Source of the DNA: Gymnogyps californianus
Lineage: Eukaryota; Chordata; Aves; Accipitriformes; Cathartidae
NCBI RefSeq assembly: GCF_018139145.2
Contig: NC_059471.1
Location: 216,523,494 to 216,587,493 of the forward strand
Direction of reading: 5' to 3'
Length of the DNA: 64,000 bases
The first letter of the stretch is position 1, and every line of letters starts with the position of its first letter. The notes beneath the pieces are model-generated. The model did no database searches and had not been told where the DNA came from. It saw only the letters and a program-made list of their open reading frames with translations. The position numbers were made by a program, and so were the translations under genes. This document shows, in pieces, positions 1 through 10,790 of this stretch.

Positions 1-3000
1 TCTCTCTGCAGAAAGCTTCAGTTATTACTTTCTTAAAATCCTTATTACATTTCCAGCTCTATAAAAACTGAGTAATTACTGTCTTCAATTACCTCTTGGC
101 GCCAACTCGATTAATGTCCTTTACGCCGATTGCTTTTTGAACTGTTGGAGAGAAAAGATGATCTGGGTCAACTCTATAAACGGCCTTTTCAACGTCTTGT
201 TAGCTGTAGAGACTTGTGTTTTCAGGGAAGGGTCATCACTGGATTGCTCTGAGGAGGTGTAATGGATGAACTGGCAGGAGCCAGACTTTTCAATGTCAGG
301 GTCCAAAATTTAGGCGATGCCAGTGGATCAGCCATTCGAAGTGGTTGGTTCTCTCTCTCTCCCTGCAAATGCCCTTGCTCTAAACCCCTGGGATCTAGGC
401 TAGAGAGATGGCACTAAGTGGGAGGATCAATGGTTGTCTATACTGGCTTTAATAATTAAAGCTATTGAGCCATTATGTCTTGGATCAACAAACAGGGCTA
501 ACAGGTCAGTCTCCCTGGCCTTGTACATTGATTATTTTTCTACGGACAATATTAGGGTCAAGGGGTTTGACTGACCTGCTCTCCCAGGTCTTGGTATAAA
601 CAACGGCTGATTGGGACCATCTGGCCACGATTTGGCTCAGGCCATTCATTATTCTCAGCAGGAACATACTTTTCTCCTCTAGCAGAAGTGAGCGATGTGC
701 CGGTACTGAGCTTTCATCTCCCTTGAGCAGGACCCTGCACCGTGGAATGGGAGAGCGTATCGGATTTGCTGCTGGTAGAGTTGTCCACTACCTCAGGATC
801 TGGTATGTCATTGTAATCTTGAATTCTGTCTTCTGGCCCAAGTCATTTTGGGACTTGTGTGCTGTGAATAGCCGGGCAAACGTTCTAGGAAACTTTATCA
901 GCCACTCGTCTCCTGCTTCAGCATCCAATGCTGATACTGAGGCAAACACGGGAATTTCTTGAACTGTCAGGGAATGATCTGGAAGGGGATAGAAGGAAGG
1001 TGGGAGAGGACCACGGCCACTTGACCGGTGTTGGAGATGCTCCTAAATGACTCAACCTATCCTATGAAATCTCACTCTGCAACTTGGCCTTCTGCCCCAC
1101 GGAGCCCCTGTCCCAGCCCCATTGGCATTTGGCCAGTCGCTAGGAGGATGGCTAAGCCAAGCTCCTAAAACAGCAAAGGATTAGGTCTTCTGGAGGGCTG
1201 CCAGCTCCTTCCAGCAACACAGCAGGGAGTGATCCACGGACCACTTCCAGAATCCAGGTTGAGTCTTTTCCTCACATCGCAATCTTCCTTCTTCCTTGTA
1301 AAATCAGCCAAGGAATTATCTTACCTTCCTGATCCAGGCTTTTTTGGGGACCCATCTCTTCTCCAAAGCTTCCCACACTGCTGGCCACTTGCTGCAGCTC
1401 CAGGGCCCCACATGGGCCAGTCTGTCCTCTGTAGTGCAGCCACACACGGCTGACTCCAGCTAAGGACCCCACTGTTTTCTGTCAGCTGGTTTTTGGAGTC
1501 ACCTGGGTCAAGGTCTTCAAAGAAACCAAGCTGCCAGGCTCGTTTTAACCTATAGAGCCAACCACCACCAGCGCTAATTGGAAGGATACTGCGTGCTAAA
1601 CACTCCAGCATTTCTGCTGTGTCTCAGGCAGGGTTTGCAACTGGCACTGAGCATCACATTGTGGATGCTGCCCTACTCTCTGTCTCCCCAGATAGCTATT
1701 TAAAGCTCTCATAGTCATATCTACATGGTCTACAGCCACTCTGATCGCAGCACAAATGTTTCCATTATAATACAAGCCTTGGAGGCATATTCCAAAAACC
1801 TGTCTCCTCCTCCTGCCTGTTTCCATGTGGCAGGAGAAGGTTAGCCTAAAAATGCTTTGCAATCGCTGAGGATTAATGTTGTTTTGTAATGCCAAATCCA
1901 GATATGAGTTGCCAAAAGTCTTCTTTGCGTAAAGGATTTTCAAGCAGAGACAATCTGAAATTCGCTCCTTGCAGCACAGTAAAACAATCCCCAGCAGAAT
2001 ATTATTCCATGCTTGGGTTTCATTGTATTATAATTTCACCTGTCTATATTTTGATAGTCGGGTCTTGGTGTTTAACTCAAAGCTCTCTCGTGCACTGGCA
2101 AGGTTCTCATTCCTTCATCGGGCCCCCAGTGCCACTTTCCTAATCAAGGCTTTCTGCGTCCCTTGTTCTCAGCCTGAATTTTCTCTCTTTTCCTTTGATA
2201 CCTGCAGGAGTTTGGTACACTTGAATTTTACATGCCAGCTCTTGATTTTTTTTGTTAATTTGTTTTGCTCGTTTTGACATAGGACCCTGGTAAAAGTATA
2301 TGCTACTGACTTTCTGCTCTCCCAGTTAACACAGGCATCTTCACTATCTTCACTACCAGGGATGTCAACCTGGCATATTTCACTGCAGAGAAGAAAAAGT
2401 ATATTTTAAAAAAAAATAGAAAATGTAAATATTAGGAAGCTATTGTAAAGGAAAAACTCATGCGCATAACAAGGCATGCTCATGTCCTTTCCCTGTTGTT
2501 CGTTAATAATGCAGACGGCATTAGTCCCTTCCTGAACCCCGACATCTCAGTTGCTGCTGTGTGTGCAGCCCAGGTAGACGCTTCTGAATTAGCTCGCAGT
2601 GAGTTATCTCAGCTGCTGACAGCAGCCCACCCCAAAGTAGCTCAGTGTAAGCTACTGCCCTGAGCATTAAATCAGCCTCTTGCGTGAGTTTTGTAATTCA
2701 AAGAACTTCAGCCTGGGAGTGAAGAAAGCATCTTTGCCTCTCCTGAGCCCTTGCAGACTTCAGTCTGGGGTTGGATGTTCCCCAGGAGGTAAGGGGTTTG
2801 AAGCACCGCTCAAGGCAGGGCTGGGATGAGCGCTCTAACCCCTGTGCTACCACAGGAGGCCACTTCTTCCTTTGACAAGGGTTCAGACAGTCAGCAGACA
2901 ACACTTACGTTCATCTAGGTGTGCACTGGATGGGTAAAGGATAACTTAACATCAGATTTTTTTAAGTGAGAGACAGAAAATTGCTTCATTCTGGGTGAGA

Positions 3001-4823
3001 ACAAGGGCGGTGAGGAGCTCTGCTGGGGTAGAGATGCTTCCGAGTTGCCAAATGAAAACTTTATGTATCAAGGGAGAGTTACTGGTGAAAATGTAGGCAC
3101 TTACAGAGCCTGCAGAGATTTTGAAGAAGAGAATTTTGCTCTGTCCTCAAGGTCCATCATCGTGCCTGAAGTCACACAGGGAGACCCTATAGAGGAGAGA
3201 CCTGGACCCATCTTATCAGAGGTTTCAGGTGTGTGCCAGCCTCCCTGCTCCATTTACCGTGCTGCTAGCCTAGTGATCCTTGGCGGCTCCAGACAGTTTT
3301 CTGTATTCACTGCTCTTTCTCGGCTCAGGGAGAGCTGAGCATCTGGGAGCAGCATGGAAACAGAGGGAAAGAGTGAAGCCAAACAAAGGAAAAAACCTCT
3401 GGATTTTGTTTTCATTCTGCAGCATGTTGATTTATATTTCAAGCTGTGGTGGGTAGAAAATGCTCGTAGATATTCTAGCCCCTTCTTACCTCCATGGCAG
3501 CAGGGGAGCATTATCTTTGTAAGGACTGAAGGCACAAATACGCTGAGGAATATATCTACCCCCGTGGCTTTTCCTGCCATCACATCCCAGCGACTTCTGG
3601 ACCCACTGAACTAAAACCACTTCAGACAAATGGTTTCTTACTGAAAAGGCAGCAGCAGTTTTCCAAAGGTTCCAAAATTTACTGAGCTTGTAATGACTGC
3701 AGCCAGTCACCGAGACTGTGATTGAGCGATCAAGATGTTCATAACCCAAGGCTACGCACTTATTGCTTTTTCCCTTGGAAAAATGAAAGTGAGTATGTGT
3801 TATATCTTCTCTGGTTCCTTTTTACCTCGGTGAGAAAAGCACACAACAAAGGCTGTTCACTGTTCTGTGCTTTTCGACTCTTTTCTTATTGTCTGCCCGA
3901 ATCCATGGTCTATGGTTGGCTTGTATAATCCACTGTGGGCCCATGTGCATGGTTGTGGTGGGGCCAGTCTGCTCCCTGGAACGGTGTCCCACCGTGACCC
4001 ATGCGGCCATTGTGCTACTAATAAGGAGAATTTCAGAAGAACACAAATCTAGCATGAATATTTGTTCTCATCACAAGTCCAGGTTCTAGACATGTGGATA
4101 AAGCTCGGAGAGATTCATAGCCAGAAGTGTCAAGTCACATGCATTGGTTATGAGATATGAAGAGACCTCCAAAGCCAGGTCTGTATTTCACGCAGTTGTA
4201 GCACAAGCCCCCATTTTCTGTGAATATCTAGGACACCAGAAAAGCTTGTTGCATGCTGGGGAAGTGGCATACATAATATGAAGGCCCTGTAATGGGTTAA
4301 GCATTCATTTAGCCTGCAATGTTCTTCACATCACACAGCCTCAGATTACACAGTTGCATGAAGGAGTCGCAGGCACAGGGACAGAAGAAAGTTGAGAGGT
4401 CTGGAGATCTTCTGGCATAGTAAGATCAAATGGCCGAAGGCTTGGGCAAGACAAATTAAAACAGGACACGTGGGACACAATTTAGTAGGAAGGACAAACT
4501 TCCGTTGGAACAGGTGATGATGGGACTGGGTGAGTAGCCCATCAGCAGGTCTTTCTGAGAGGTAGGTTTCTGCAGGACTCACTGCATGAAGTCCCCTGGT
4601 TGAAGTTATGCAAGAAGTTAGACAAAGTCATCACAGTGTTCACCTCTCACCTTAAGAGCAAGGAAGCCAATGTAAATTCCACAACTTACATTTCAGCCTT
4701 CACTGAGGTGTATTTTATTATCCTGCTTAATTATGCTACATAAATCTCCACTACGCTAAGGTTAAAATGTGGCCTCTGCCCTGATGAGTTTATAGTTTAA
4801 ATAGGTGAGACACATGAGTTTAA
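1..4823. other. Upstream intergenic DNA, no gene recognised
   Basis: Mixed-composition sequence upstream of the provirus. The open frames here are short, lack recognisable domains and are not flanked by convincing splice sites. Two overlapping minus-strand frames at 1321-1611 and 1596-1943 (96 and 115 codons, different frames) are the longest, and I recognise neither. One tRNA-like SINE relic is annotated separately at 2789-2861. The first exon of CHCHD3, which lies upstream and divergent of EXOC4 in mammals, was looked for and not found. Confidence 0.6.
2789..2861 (-). repeat. tRNA-like SINE relic (MIR/CORE-SINE type?)
   Basis: Read on the minus strand, this stretch resembles the A box of a tRNA-derived SINE (TAGCACAGGGGTTAGAGCG), followed about 45 nt later by a B-box-like TTCAAACCCC. 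The spacing suits an internal RNA polymerase III promoter. No complete cloverleaf is evident, so it is not called a tRNA gene. It could be a chance match. Confidence 0.33.
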
Positions 4824-4828
4824 GAAGG
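4824..4828. repeat. Target-site duplication, left copy (GAAGG)
   Basis: The five bases directly before the provirus are identical to those directly after it at 8719-8723. A perfect 5-bp direct repeat at both outer edges marks a real integrase-made insertion and fixes the element's boundaries. Five bases is usual for ERVL-type elements. Confidence 0.85.
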
Positions 4829-5436
4829 TGTCGTGGTTTAACCCCAGCCAGCAACTCAGCACCACGCGGCCGCTTCCCCCTCCCCCCTCCCAGTGGGGTG
4901 AGGAGGAGGAAAGGAAAAAAAAAAAGTAAAACTCGTGGGTTGAGATAAGAACAGATTAATAACTAAAGTAAAATATAATACTAACAATAGTAATAATGAA
5001 ATATAACAATAATAATAGTAATGAAAAGGACTATAACAAAAAAAAGGAAGGGGGGGGAAGAAAAAAAAACCCAGTGATGCACAATGCAATTGCTCACCAC
5101 CCGCTGACCGATGCCCAGTTAGTTCCCGAGCCGTGATCTGCGCCTCCCGGCCAGCTCCCCCCAGTTTCTATGCTGGGCATGATGTCCTATGGTATGGAAT
5201 ATCCCTTTGGCTAGTTCGGGTCAGCTGTCCTGGCCGTGCTCCCTCCCAGCTCCTTGCACACCTGCTTGCTGGCAGAGCATGGGAGACTGAAAAGTCCTTG
5301 GCTTAGGATAAGCGCTACTTAGCAACAACTAAAACATCAGCGTGTTATCAATATTATTCTCACACTAAATCCAAAACACAGCACTGTACCAGCTACTAAA
5401 AAGAAAGTTAACTCTGTCCCAGCCGAAACCAGGACA
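4829..5436 (-). repeat. 3' LTR of the provirus
   Basis: This 608-bp repeat begins TGTC and ends GACA on the + strand, so the termini are short inverted repeats. On the minus strand it opens with TGTCCTGGTTTCGGCTGGGA and ends with GGGTTAAACCACGACA. It aligns along its whole length with the solo LTR at 27565-28168, including the GGGATATTCCATACC block and the TTATCTCAACCCACGAG block. An ATT-rich simple-repeat tract (about 4960-5050) lies between the R region and the middle of the LTR. The positions of the TATA box and ATTAAA signal are altered compared with the intronic copy. Confidence 0.92.
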
Positions 5437-5439
5437 ATA

Positions 5440-5449
5440 TCCACCCCTT
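5440..5449 (-). other. Polypurine tract next to the 3' LTR
   Basis: On the minus strand the sequence AAGGGGTGGA ends four bases before the 3' LTR. A purine run at this position is where plus-strand DNA synthesis starts in retroviruses, so location and composition fit. No mutational evidence is available. Confidence 0.65.
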
Positions 5450-5599
5450 ATTCTATACCATTTACGTTATGCCCAGATCCCACACTTTCTGATACATCTC
5501 CAATTAATCACCATCACTTTTCCTGTCTTTTAATATATACATACAGATATCATTCCCGCAGTCTATGGGCCATCTCTGTCAAATGTCTGTTGAGTTCAT

Positions 5600-5824
5600 T
5601 CAGTCCATGACTTTGAGCTCCATCTGTCGTAACAGTCTGTCTGGGCAGGAGGGATGATGCAAAGTCCGCTCAGTCGGCAGAGCAGGATCGGGCTTCGGTG
5701 TGATGTGGCAGGCAGGTGACATTGGGCGCAGCAGGAGGATGGTGTGTGGTGTCGGATTGTTGCATGCTGAAGTCAGTCCTGGTTCCATCACTACTGCACT
5801 CCACTCAGTTTTGTCAAAGTTCAT
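5600..5824 (-). other. Small open frame in the post-pol region of the provirus
   Basis: A 74-codon ATG-initiated frame sits between the integrase end and the polypurine tract, where other retroviruses carry env. It has no signal peptide, membrane segment or recognisable domain, and is proline-, threonine- and leucine-rich. It may be chance. Only conservation among other copies of this family could show that it was a gene. Confidence 0.2.
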
Positions 5825-5985
5825 TCTTTATTAATCTAAGTAATTCTTACTGTAATACCGTTAATATAGCATATAACAATTATAATAATGATGACATACA
5901 GTGGCAAGATTATATAGCAATTAATAGCATACAATTCAATCTATTGGCTGTTCTCACCTAAAATCAAATCCCCTTGAGGCACACA

Positions 5986-6839
5986 TCATGCTTCCCCATC
6001 CTGCCGCATCACCCACCAAGTGCACCCAGGACCTTGAGCAAAAGCAATCCCACAAATGGGTTTGCCTTTGCCTGAGGCAGGAGTAACCCAAACTGTTTTT
6101 CCTAGCATATTTTTTATGTGCACTACAGGGACTTTATCCCCTTCTACAGTACGTAAAAGTTCTGATTGGGTGGGGCCAGCTCGATTGGCAGATCCTCTAG
6201 TGTTGACTAACCAGGTGGCCTTTGCTAGATGTGTATCCCAATGTTTGAAGGTCCCACCACCCATTGCTCTCGACGTAGACTTTAACAATCCATTGTATCG
6301 CTCAGTTTTCCCAGAGGCTGGTGCCTGACAGGGGATGTATACACCCCTGAATACACCCACTCAGTGCCGTGCTCTTTGGCCCAGGTGTCTATAAGATTGT
6401 TCTGGAAATGATTCCCATTGTCTGACTCAATTCTTTCTGGGGTTCCATGTTGCCATAAGATTTGCTTCTCAAGGCCCAGGATAGTGTTCCGGGCGGTGGC
6501 ATGGAGCACGGGATATGTTTCCAGCCAGCCAGTGCTTGCTTCCACCATTGTAAGCACATGGCGCTTGCCTTGGCGGGTTTGTGGGAGTGTGATATAGTCA
6601 ATCTGCCAGGCCTCCCCATATTTGTATTTCAGCCATCGTCCTCCATACCACAGAGGCTTTAACCGCTTGGCTTGCTTAATTGCAGCGCATGTTTCACATT
6701 CATGGATGACCTGTGCGATAGTGTCCATGGTCAGGTCCACCCCTCGATCACGAGCCCATCTATATGTTGCATCTCTTCCCTGATGGCCTGAGGTGTCACG
6801 GGCCCACCGAGCCAGAAATAATTCACCTTTATGCGCCAA
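5986..6839 (-). pseudogene. pol: ERVL-like pol, integrase region (frameshifted)
   Basis: This is the integrase part of pol, which in an intact virus joins viral DNA to the host chromosome. The larger frame (6282-6839) shows the second half of the N-terminal zinc finger (HECETC) and the first two acidic residues of the DDE core (QIDYI and SDNGNHF). The third acidic residue lies in KTERYNGLLK in a different frame (5986-6360), so a small insertion or deletion near 6330-6345 breaks the gene. The first zinc-finger histidine appears to be replaced by arginine (WARDTSGH). A second frame change near 6800-6840 separates this region from RNase H. The segment ends at a stop at 5986-5988 with no env after it. 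Confidence 0.9.
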
Positions 6840-7540
6840 TCCAAATCCACCTGAGCTACTTCAATCCTAGCAGCCTTGTCTACCTGTTGATTGTTTTGAC
6901 GTTCTTCAGTGGCCCGACTCTTAGGTACGTGGGCATCTACATGATGTACTTTCACAACCAGGTTCTCTAGCCGGGCAGCAATATCTTGCCACAATGTGGC
7001 AGCCCAGATGGGTTTACCTCTGCGTTGCCAGTTACTCCGCTTCCATTGCTGCAACCACCCCCACGGAGCATTTGCCACCATCCATGAGTCAGTATAGAGA
7101 TAAAGTATTGGCCATTTTTCTCGTTCAGCAATGTCTAAAGCCAGCTGGATGGCTTTCACCTCTGCAAACTGACTTGATTCACCTTCTCCTTCTGCAGTTT
7201 CTGCAACTTGTCGTATAGGACTCGATACAGCCGCCTTCCACCTCCGATGCTTTCCTACAATGCGACAGGACCCATCAGTGAACAGGGCATATTGCCTCTC
7301 ATGTTCTGGCAGTTTATTATGCAATGGTGCCTCTTCAGCACGCGTTACCTCCTCCTCTGGCGATATTCCAACATCTTTGCCTTCTGGCCAGTCCGTGATC
7401 ACCTCCAAAATTCCTGGGCGACTGGGGTTTCCTATTCGACTTCGTTGTGTGATCAGTGCAACCCACTTACTCCACGTAGCATCAGTTGCATGATGTGTAG
7501 AAGGGACCTTCCCTTTGAACATCCAGCCCAGCACCGGCAG
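6840..7540 (-). pseudogene. pol: ERVL-like pol, connection and RNase H region
   Basis: RNase H degrades the RNA strand of the RNA-DNA hybrid during reverse transcription. The open frame (6731-7534) contains the expected acidic residues in order: FTDGS, then AEVKA, then YTDS, then QQVDKAA. It is in the same frame as the reverse transcriptase segment and separated from it only by one stop codon. Its last part beyond about 6840 reads out of frame compared with the integrase segment, which places a frameshift there. Confidence 0.9.
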
Positions 7541-8701
7541 TCAGGGTGCTAATAGGAGCTGTGTTTCAGTACCAACCACTTCTGAAGCAGCTCGAACTCC
7601 TTCATATGCTGCTAATATCTCCTTTTCAGTTGGAGTATAGCGGGCCTCAGATCCTCGATATCCCCGACTCCAAAACCCTAGAGGTCGACCTTGGGTCTCC
7701 CCAGGTGCTTTCTGCCAGAGACTCCAGGTAGGGCCATTCTCCCCGGCTGCGGTGTAGAGCACATTTTTAATATCTGGTCCTGCCCGGACTGGCCCAAGGG
7801 CTACTGCATGAACTATCTCCTGTTTAATCTGTTCAAAAGCTTGTTGTTGCTCAGGGCCCCATTTAAAATCGTTCTTCTTCCGGGTCACTTGATAGAGAGG
7901 GCTTACAATCAGACTATAATTTGGAATATGCATTCTCCAAAAACCTACAACACCTAAGAAAGCTTGCATTTCCTGTTTACTAGTTGGTGGAGACATAGCT
8001 GCTATTTTGTTGATCACATCCATTGGGATATGATGACATCCGTCTTGCCATTTTATTCCTAAAAACTGAATCTCCTGTGCGGGTCCCTTCACCTTACTCT
8101 GTTTTATGGCAAAACCAGCTTTCAGAAGGATTTGGATTATTTTCTCCCCTTTCTCAAAAACTTCTTCTGCTGTGTTGCCCCATACGATGAGGTCATCCAT
8201 GTATTGCAGGTGTTCTGGAGCTTCACCTTTTTCCAGTGCATTCTGGATTAGTCCATGGCAAATGGTGGGGCTGTGTTTCCACCCCTGGGGCAGTCGATTC
8301 CAGGTGTACTGGACGCCCCTCCAAGTGAAAGCAAACTGTGGCCGGCACTCTGCTGCCAAAGGGATTGAGAAAAATGCATTAGCGATATCAGTTGTGGCGT
8401 ACCGCTTGGCTGCTTTTGACTCCAGTTCATATTGCAGATCTAGCATGTCTGGCATGGCAGCACTCAACAGCGGTGTGACTTCATTCAGGCCATGATAATC
8501 TACTCTTAGTCTCCATTCTCCATTAGACTTTCGCACTGGCCATATGGGGCTGTTAAAGGGTGAGCGAGTCCTGCTGATCGCTCCTTGACTCTCCAGTCGA
8601 CGAATCAGCGTATGGATGGGAATCAGGGAGTCTCGGTTGGTGCGATATTCCTGCCAGTGCACCCTTGTAGTAGCGATCGGTACCTGTTGTTCTTCGACCC
8701 T
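7541..8701 (-). pseudogene. pol: ERVL-like pol, reverse transcriptase region (5'-truncated)
   Basis: This frame copies RNA into DNA in an intact virus. Visible motifs in order are the fingers region (SPIWPVRKSNGEWR), TDIANAFF with the first catalytic aspartate, LPQGW, the catalytic YMDDL box and the LGIKW block of the palm and thumb. The frame opens inside the start of the domain: the deletion junction at 8701/8702 joins it directly to the LTR stub, and the leading residues (MCCWFLCYILF...) are read-through from stub and flank, not viral protein. It ends at a TGA at 7541-7543. That codon looks like a CpG decay of an arginine CGA, because the downstream frame continues in phase. Confidence 0.92.
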
Positions 8702-8718
8702 CAGCCGAAACCAGGACA
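8702..8718 (-). repeat. 17-bp terminal stub of the 5' LTR
   Basis: On the minus strand, TGTCCTGGTTTCGGCTG is identical to the first 17 bases of the 3' LTR of the same provirus and is followed at once by pol sequence. It lies directly beside the right-hand GAAGG duplication. The outermost LTR end therefore survives while the rest of the 5' LTR, leader and gag are gone. Confidence 0.88.
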
Positions 8719-8723
8719 GAAGG
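8719..8723. repeat. Target-site duplication, right copy (GAAGG)
   Basis: This matches 4824-4828 exactly and closes the provirus insertion. Confidence 0.85.
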
Positions 8724-10689
8724 AAAAGGATATAACACAGAAACCAGCAGCACAATGATTTGTAAATTTAAGTTGTGTCATTATAATTTTAAAAATATCA
8801 ATGGCGTTTAGTGGAAGGGATTAGTAAAATGTAAAGATGAAGGAAGAGAGGGCACAATGGAAAGGCAGGAGATTAATTGGGGAACAACAGGGAACAGAGG
8901 GTAGTAGTGAAGGGGTGATGAAAGATAGCAAAAGAAGCAGCTGAATGGTCTTCAGCACCTGAATGGTCATCTCCAGCACTTCCTGTGACAGACATCTATT
9001 AGTTTGTGACAGATCCCTATTAGTTGTGCTGACTTAATTTTTCACAAGATCCTGGATCTGGGTGCTCCTTGAAATGTTTTTCTTCTCCAAACCCACAAAG
9101 ATCATAGGAAAAAAATTGTATTGCATTGTAGGGCTTGCCTTTCCTGAAGGGTAATTGTTAAAAACCAACACCAGTCACACCAATGCCATCTTTAAAGTAG
9201 AGATGATAAGACCTTTCAGTTAATTTTATTGCATTACATTTCATTTTATAGATGTACAGTAGATTACGCTTCATTTTCTTGCTGAGCATTTAGTATTGCC
9301 TTACCAGACTTTAAATGGGAATTGCAAAACCTCTGCTGCATTGTTTGGAAATAACTTAGTTGCACCGCCATCTCTAGGAACTTTTCGGGTGCACTGACAG
9401 CTTAAATTCCTGCAACGTCATAAAACAAATCTCCAAGACACCCATCCTTCTTGTGTTTCAGAGGCCACCTGAACCCCATTTTGTAAGGTTATTACGATGA
9501 CCTGGCTCTACGCCACTGACATCTCTTAATCCGCTGTCAGGTCTTCTGGTGACTGCAAGATCATTGATGAAACAGTACAAAATGCAGTGCTCTTCCATCC
9601 TAACGTGTCTGTCTCAAACCCTGCAGTAGCGGTGATGGAGCTGTGGGGTTCATCTGCAAGTATGTGTCTTGCTGATTTTGTCCTTCTTGCTGACAATAAC
9701 AGAAAAAATTAAAGACATCTATCTTCAGCCTTATTCAGTGCCCATATAACACCGCTGTACAATAAAGTTGATTTAAGCCTGTTCCTGTAGATTTGGTGCT
9801 TCAGTTAGCTCTTTATCACAAGGCTTTCAAAGCTGCAGTGCCTGTAGCTCTCTGAGCATCCTCACTCTTTGACTACCCACAAACACTTCACGACACCAAA
9901 TATTTGGGAATTACCATCGCTGCCATCTCGCAGACTGGTTACTATTGAACAGTTTCCAATCTGAACTTTGAGGCTGCTTGGTGGGTATGCCCAGAGATTT
10001 TAGATTTGTCCAGCCTGAAAGTCAGGCCAGTGACCACTTCTTCAGGGCTCATCTTGCCCACCAAACTGGAATAATTCCGAAGTGATGGGTGGTAACGCTT
10101 CTGGGCAAGGGGAAAGTCAACCTTTCCCCATCACCTGAGCGGTGGTGCTGAGTCTGGGCACATCACGCTGTCCCAGGCCAGGGCAGGGGGAGGGACAGCA
10201 ACAGCGGTCAGGCTGGTAACACCAAAGGAGTTGGCTGGCACTATCAAAGGCATCGTGGAGCAAACATTGCCAAAAAACATAGCAGCAACACGTGACAGAT
10301 ACAGCACCGTTGGTATCAAGCACATTTGAAGCATGCTACTGCTCTGGTATTGTGGTATTACACTGCAGAAAGCCTGCAAGGTTTTTTATTGAAGGAACTC
10401 CCCAAAAGAGACTCTTTTTCTCACTGATGTTTTGTCTTAGTGAAAATGCGGGACAAGAAGGTGCTGGTCAAACAGTGGGGAGGCTCAGATTTCTAAGACG
10501 CAGGAGGGCATTGTGGAAAGCCCTTTCAGAGGCACCACTGACTCTCTGTAATGTCCTTCAACGTGGCTGTCCTTCAAACGCGTTGAACTGTAGACTGAGT
10601 ATAGATCATTCCAGTTTCTTCTCCTTCTTGGCAGCAAAACTTTGAGATTGTAAGGTAAATGGGGTTTGTTGTTGTGTGCTTGATTTTAG
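8724..10689. other. Intergenic DNA, no gene recognised
   Basis: I see no supported gene. A short imperfect tandem duplication of about 20 bp lies near 8990-9032 (GTGACAGA...CTATTAGT twice). The 9950-10330 stretch is more GC-rich and has open frames on both strands, but no domain or family could be identified. Confidence 0.55.
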
Positions 10690-10790
10690 TACCACTGGGT
10701 CACAGTTTCTCCTGTAAAATAGGGGTTATGATGTTTGCCAGTGATATATTTATTTTGTCAAAAGTGCTATAGAAGTACAACAACTGTCAT
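10690..10790 (+). repeat. MIR-like CORE-SINE relic, 3' part
   Basis: The block CACAGTTTCTCCTGTAAAAT, followed by AGGGGTTATG and later AAGTGCTATAGAAGTAC, resembles the core and tail of MIR-family SINEs (cagtttcctcatctgtaaaatggggata, then a gtgctatataag-type tail). It is old and diverged, and the similarity was judged by eye. Confidence 0.55.

Larger units (their letters stand above)
4829..8718 (-). mobile_element. ERVL-like endogenous provirus, 5'-deleted and inactive
   Basis: This is a minus-strand retroviral insertion bounded by GAAGG duplications. In its own 5' to 3' direction (high to low coordinates) it consists of a 17-bp stub of the 5' LTR, the reverse transcriptase, RNase H and integrase parts of pol, a non-coding tail of about 550 bp without env, a purine-rich tract and a full 608-bp 3' LTR. 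Gag, protease, primer-binding site, the start of pol and nearly all of the 5' LTR are missing. Pol carries one in-frame stop and two frame changes, so the copy is dead. Class III (ERVL-like) is inferred from the style of the pol sequence, the lack of env and the 5-bp duplication. Solo LTRs of the same family occur in EXOC4 introns. Confidence 0.9.

Noticed and set aside
2789..2861. Functional tRNA gene
   Set aside because: A- and B-box-like motifs exist, but no full cloverleaf or anticodon stem could be formed, so it is listed only as a weak SINE relic.
9950..10330. Processed pseudogene of a dehydrogenase-type gene
   Set aside because: A few short blocks looked suggestive on the minus strand, but the order and reading frame did not hold up. 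No family can be named.
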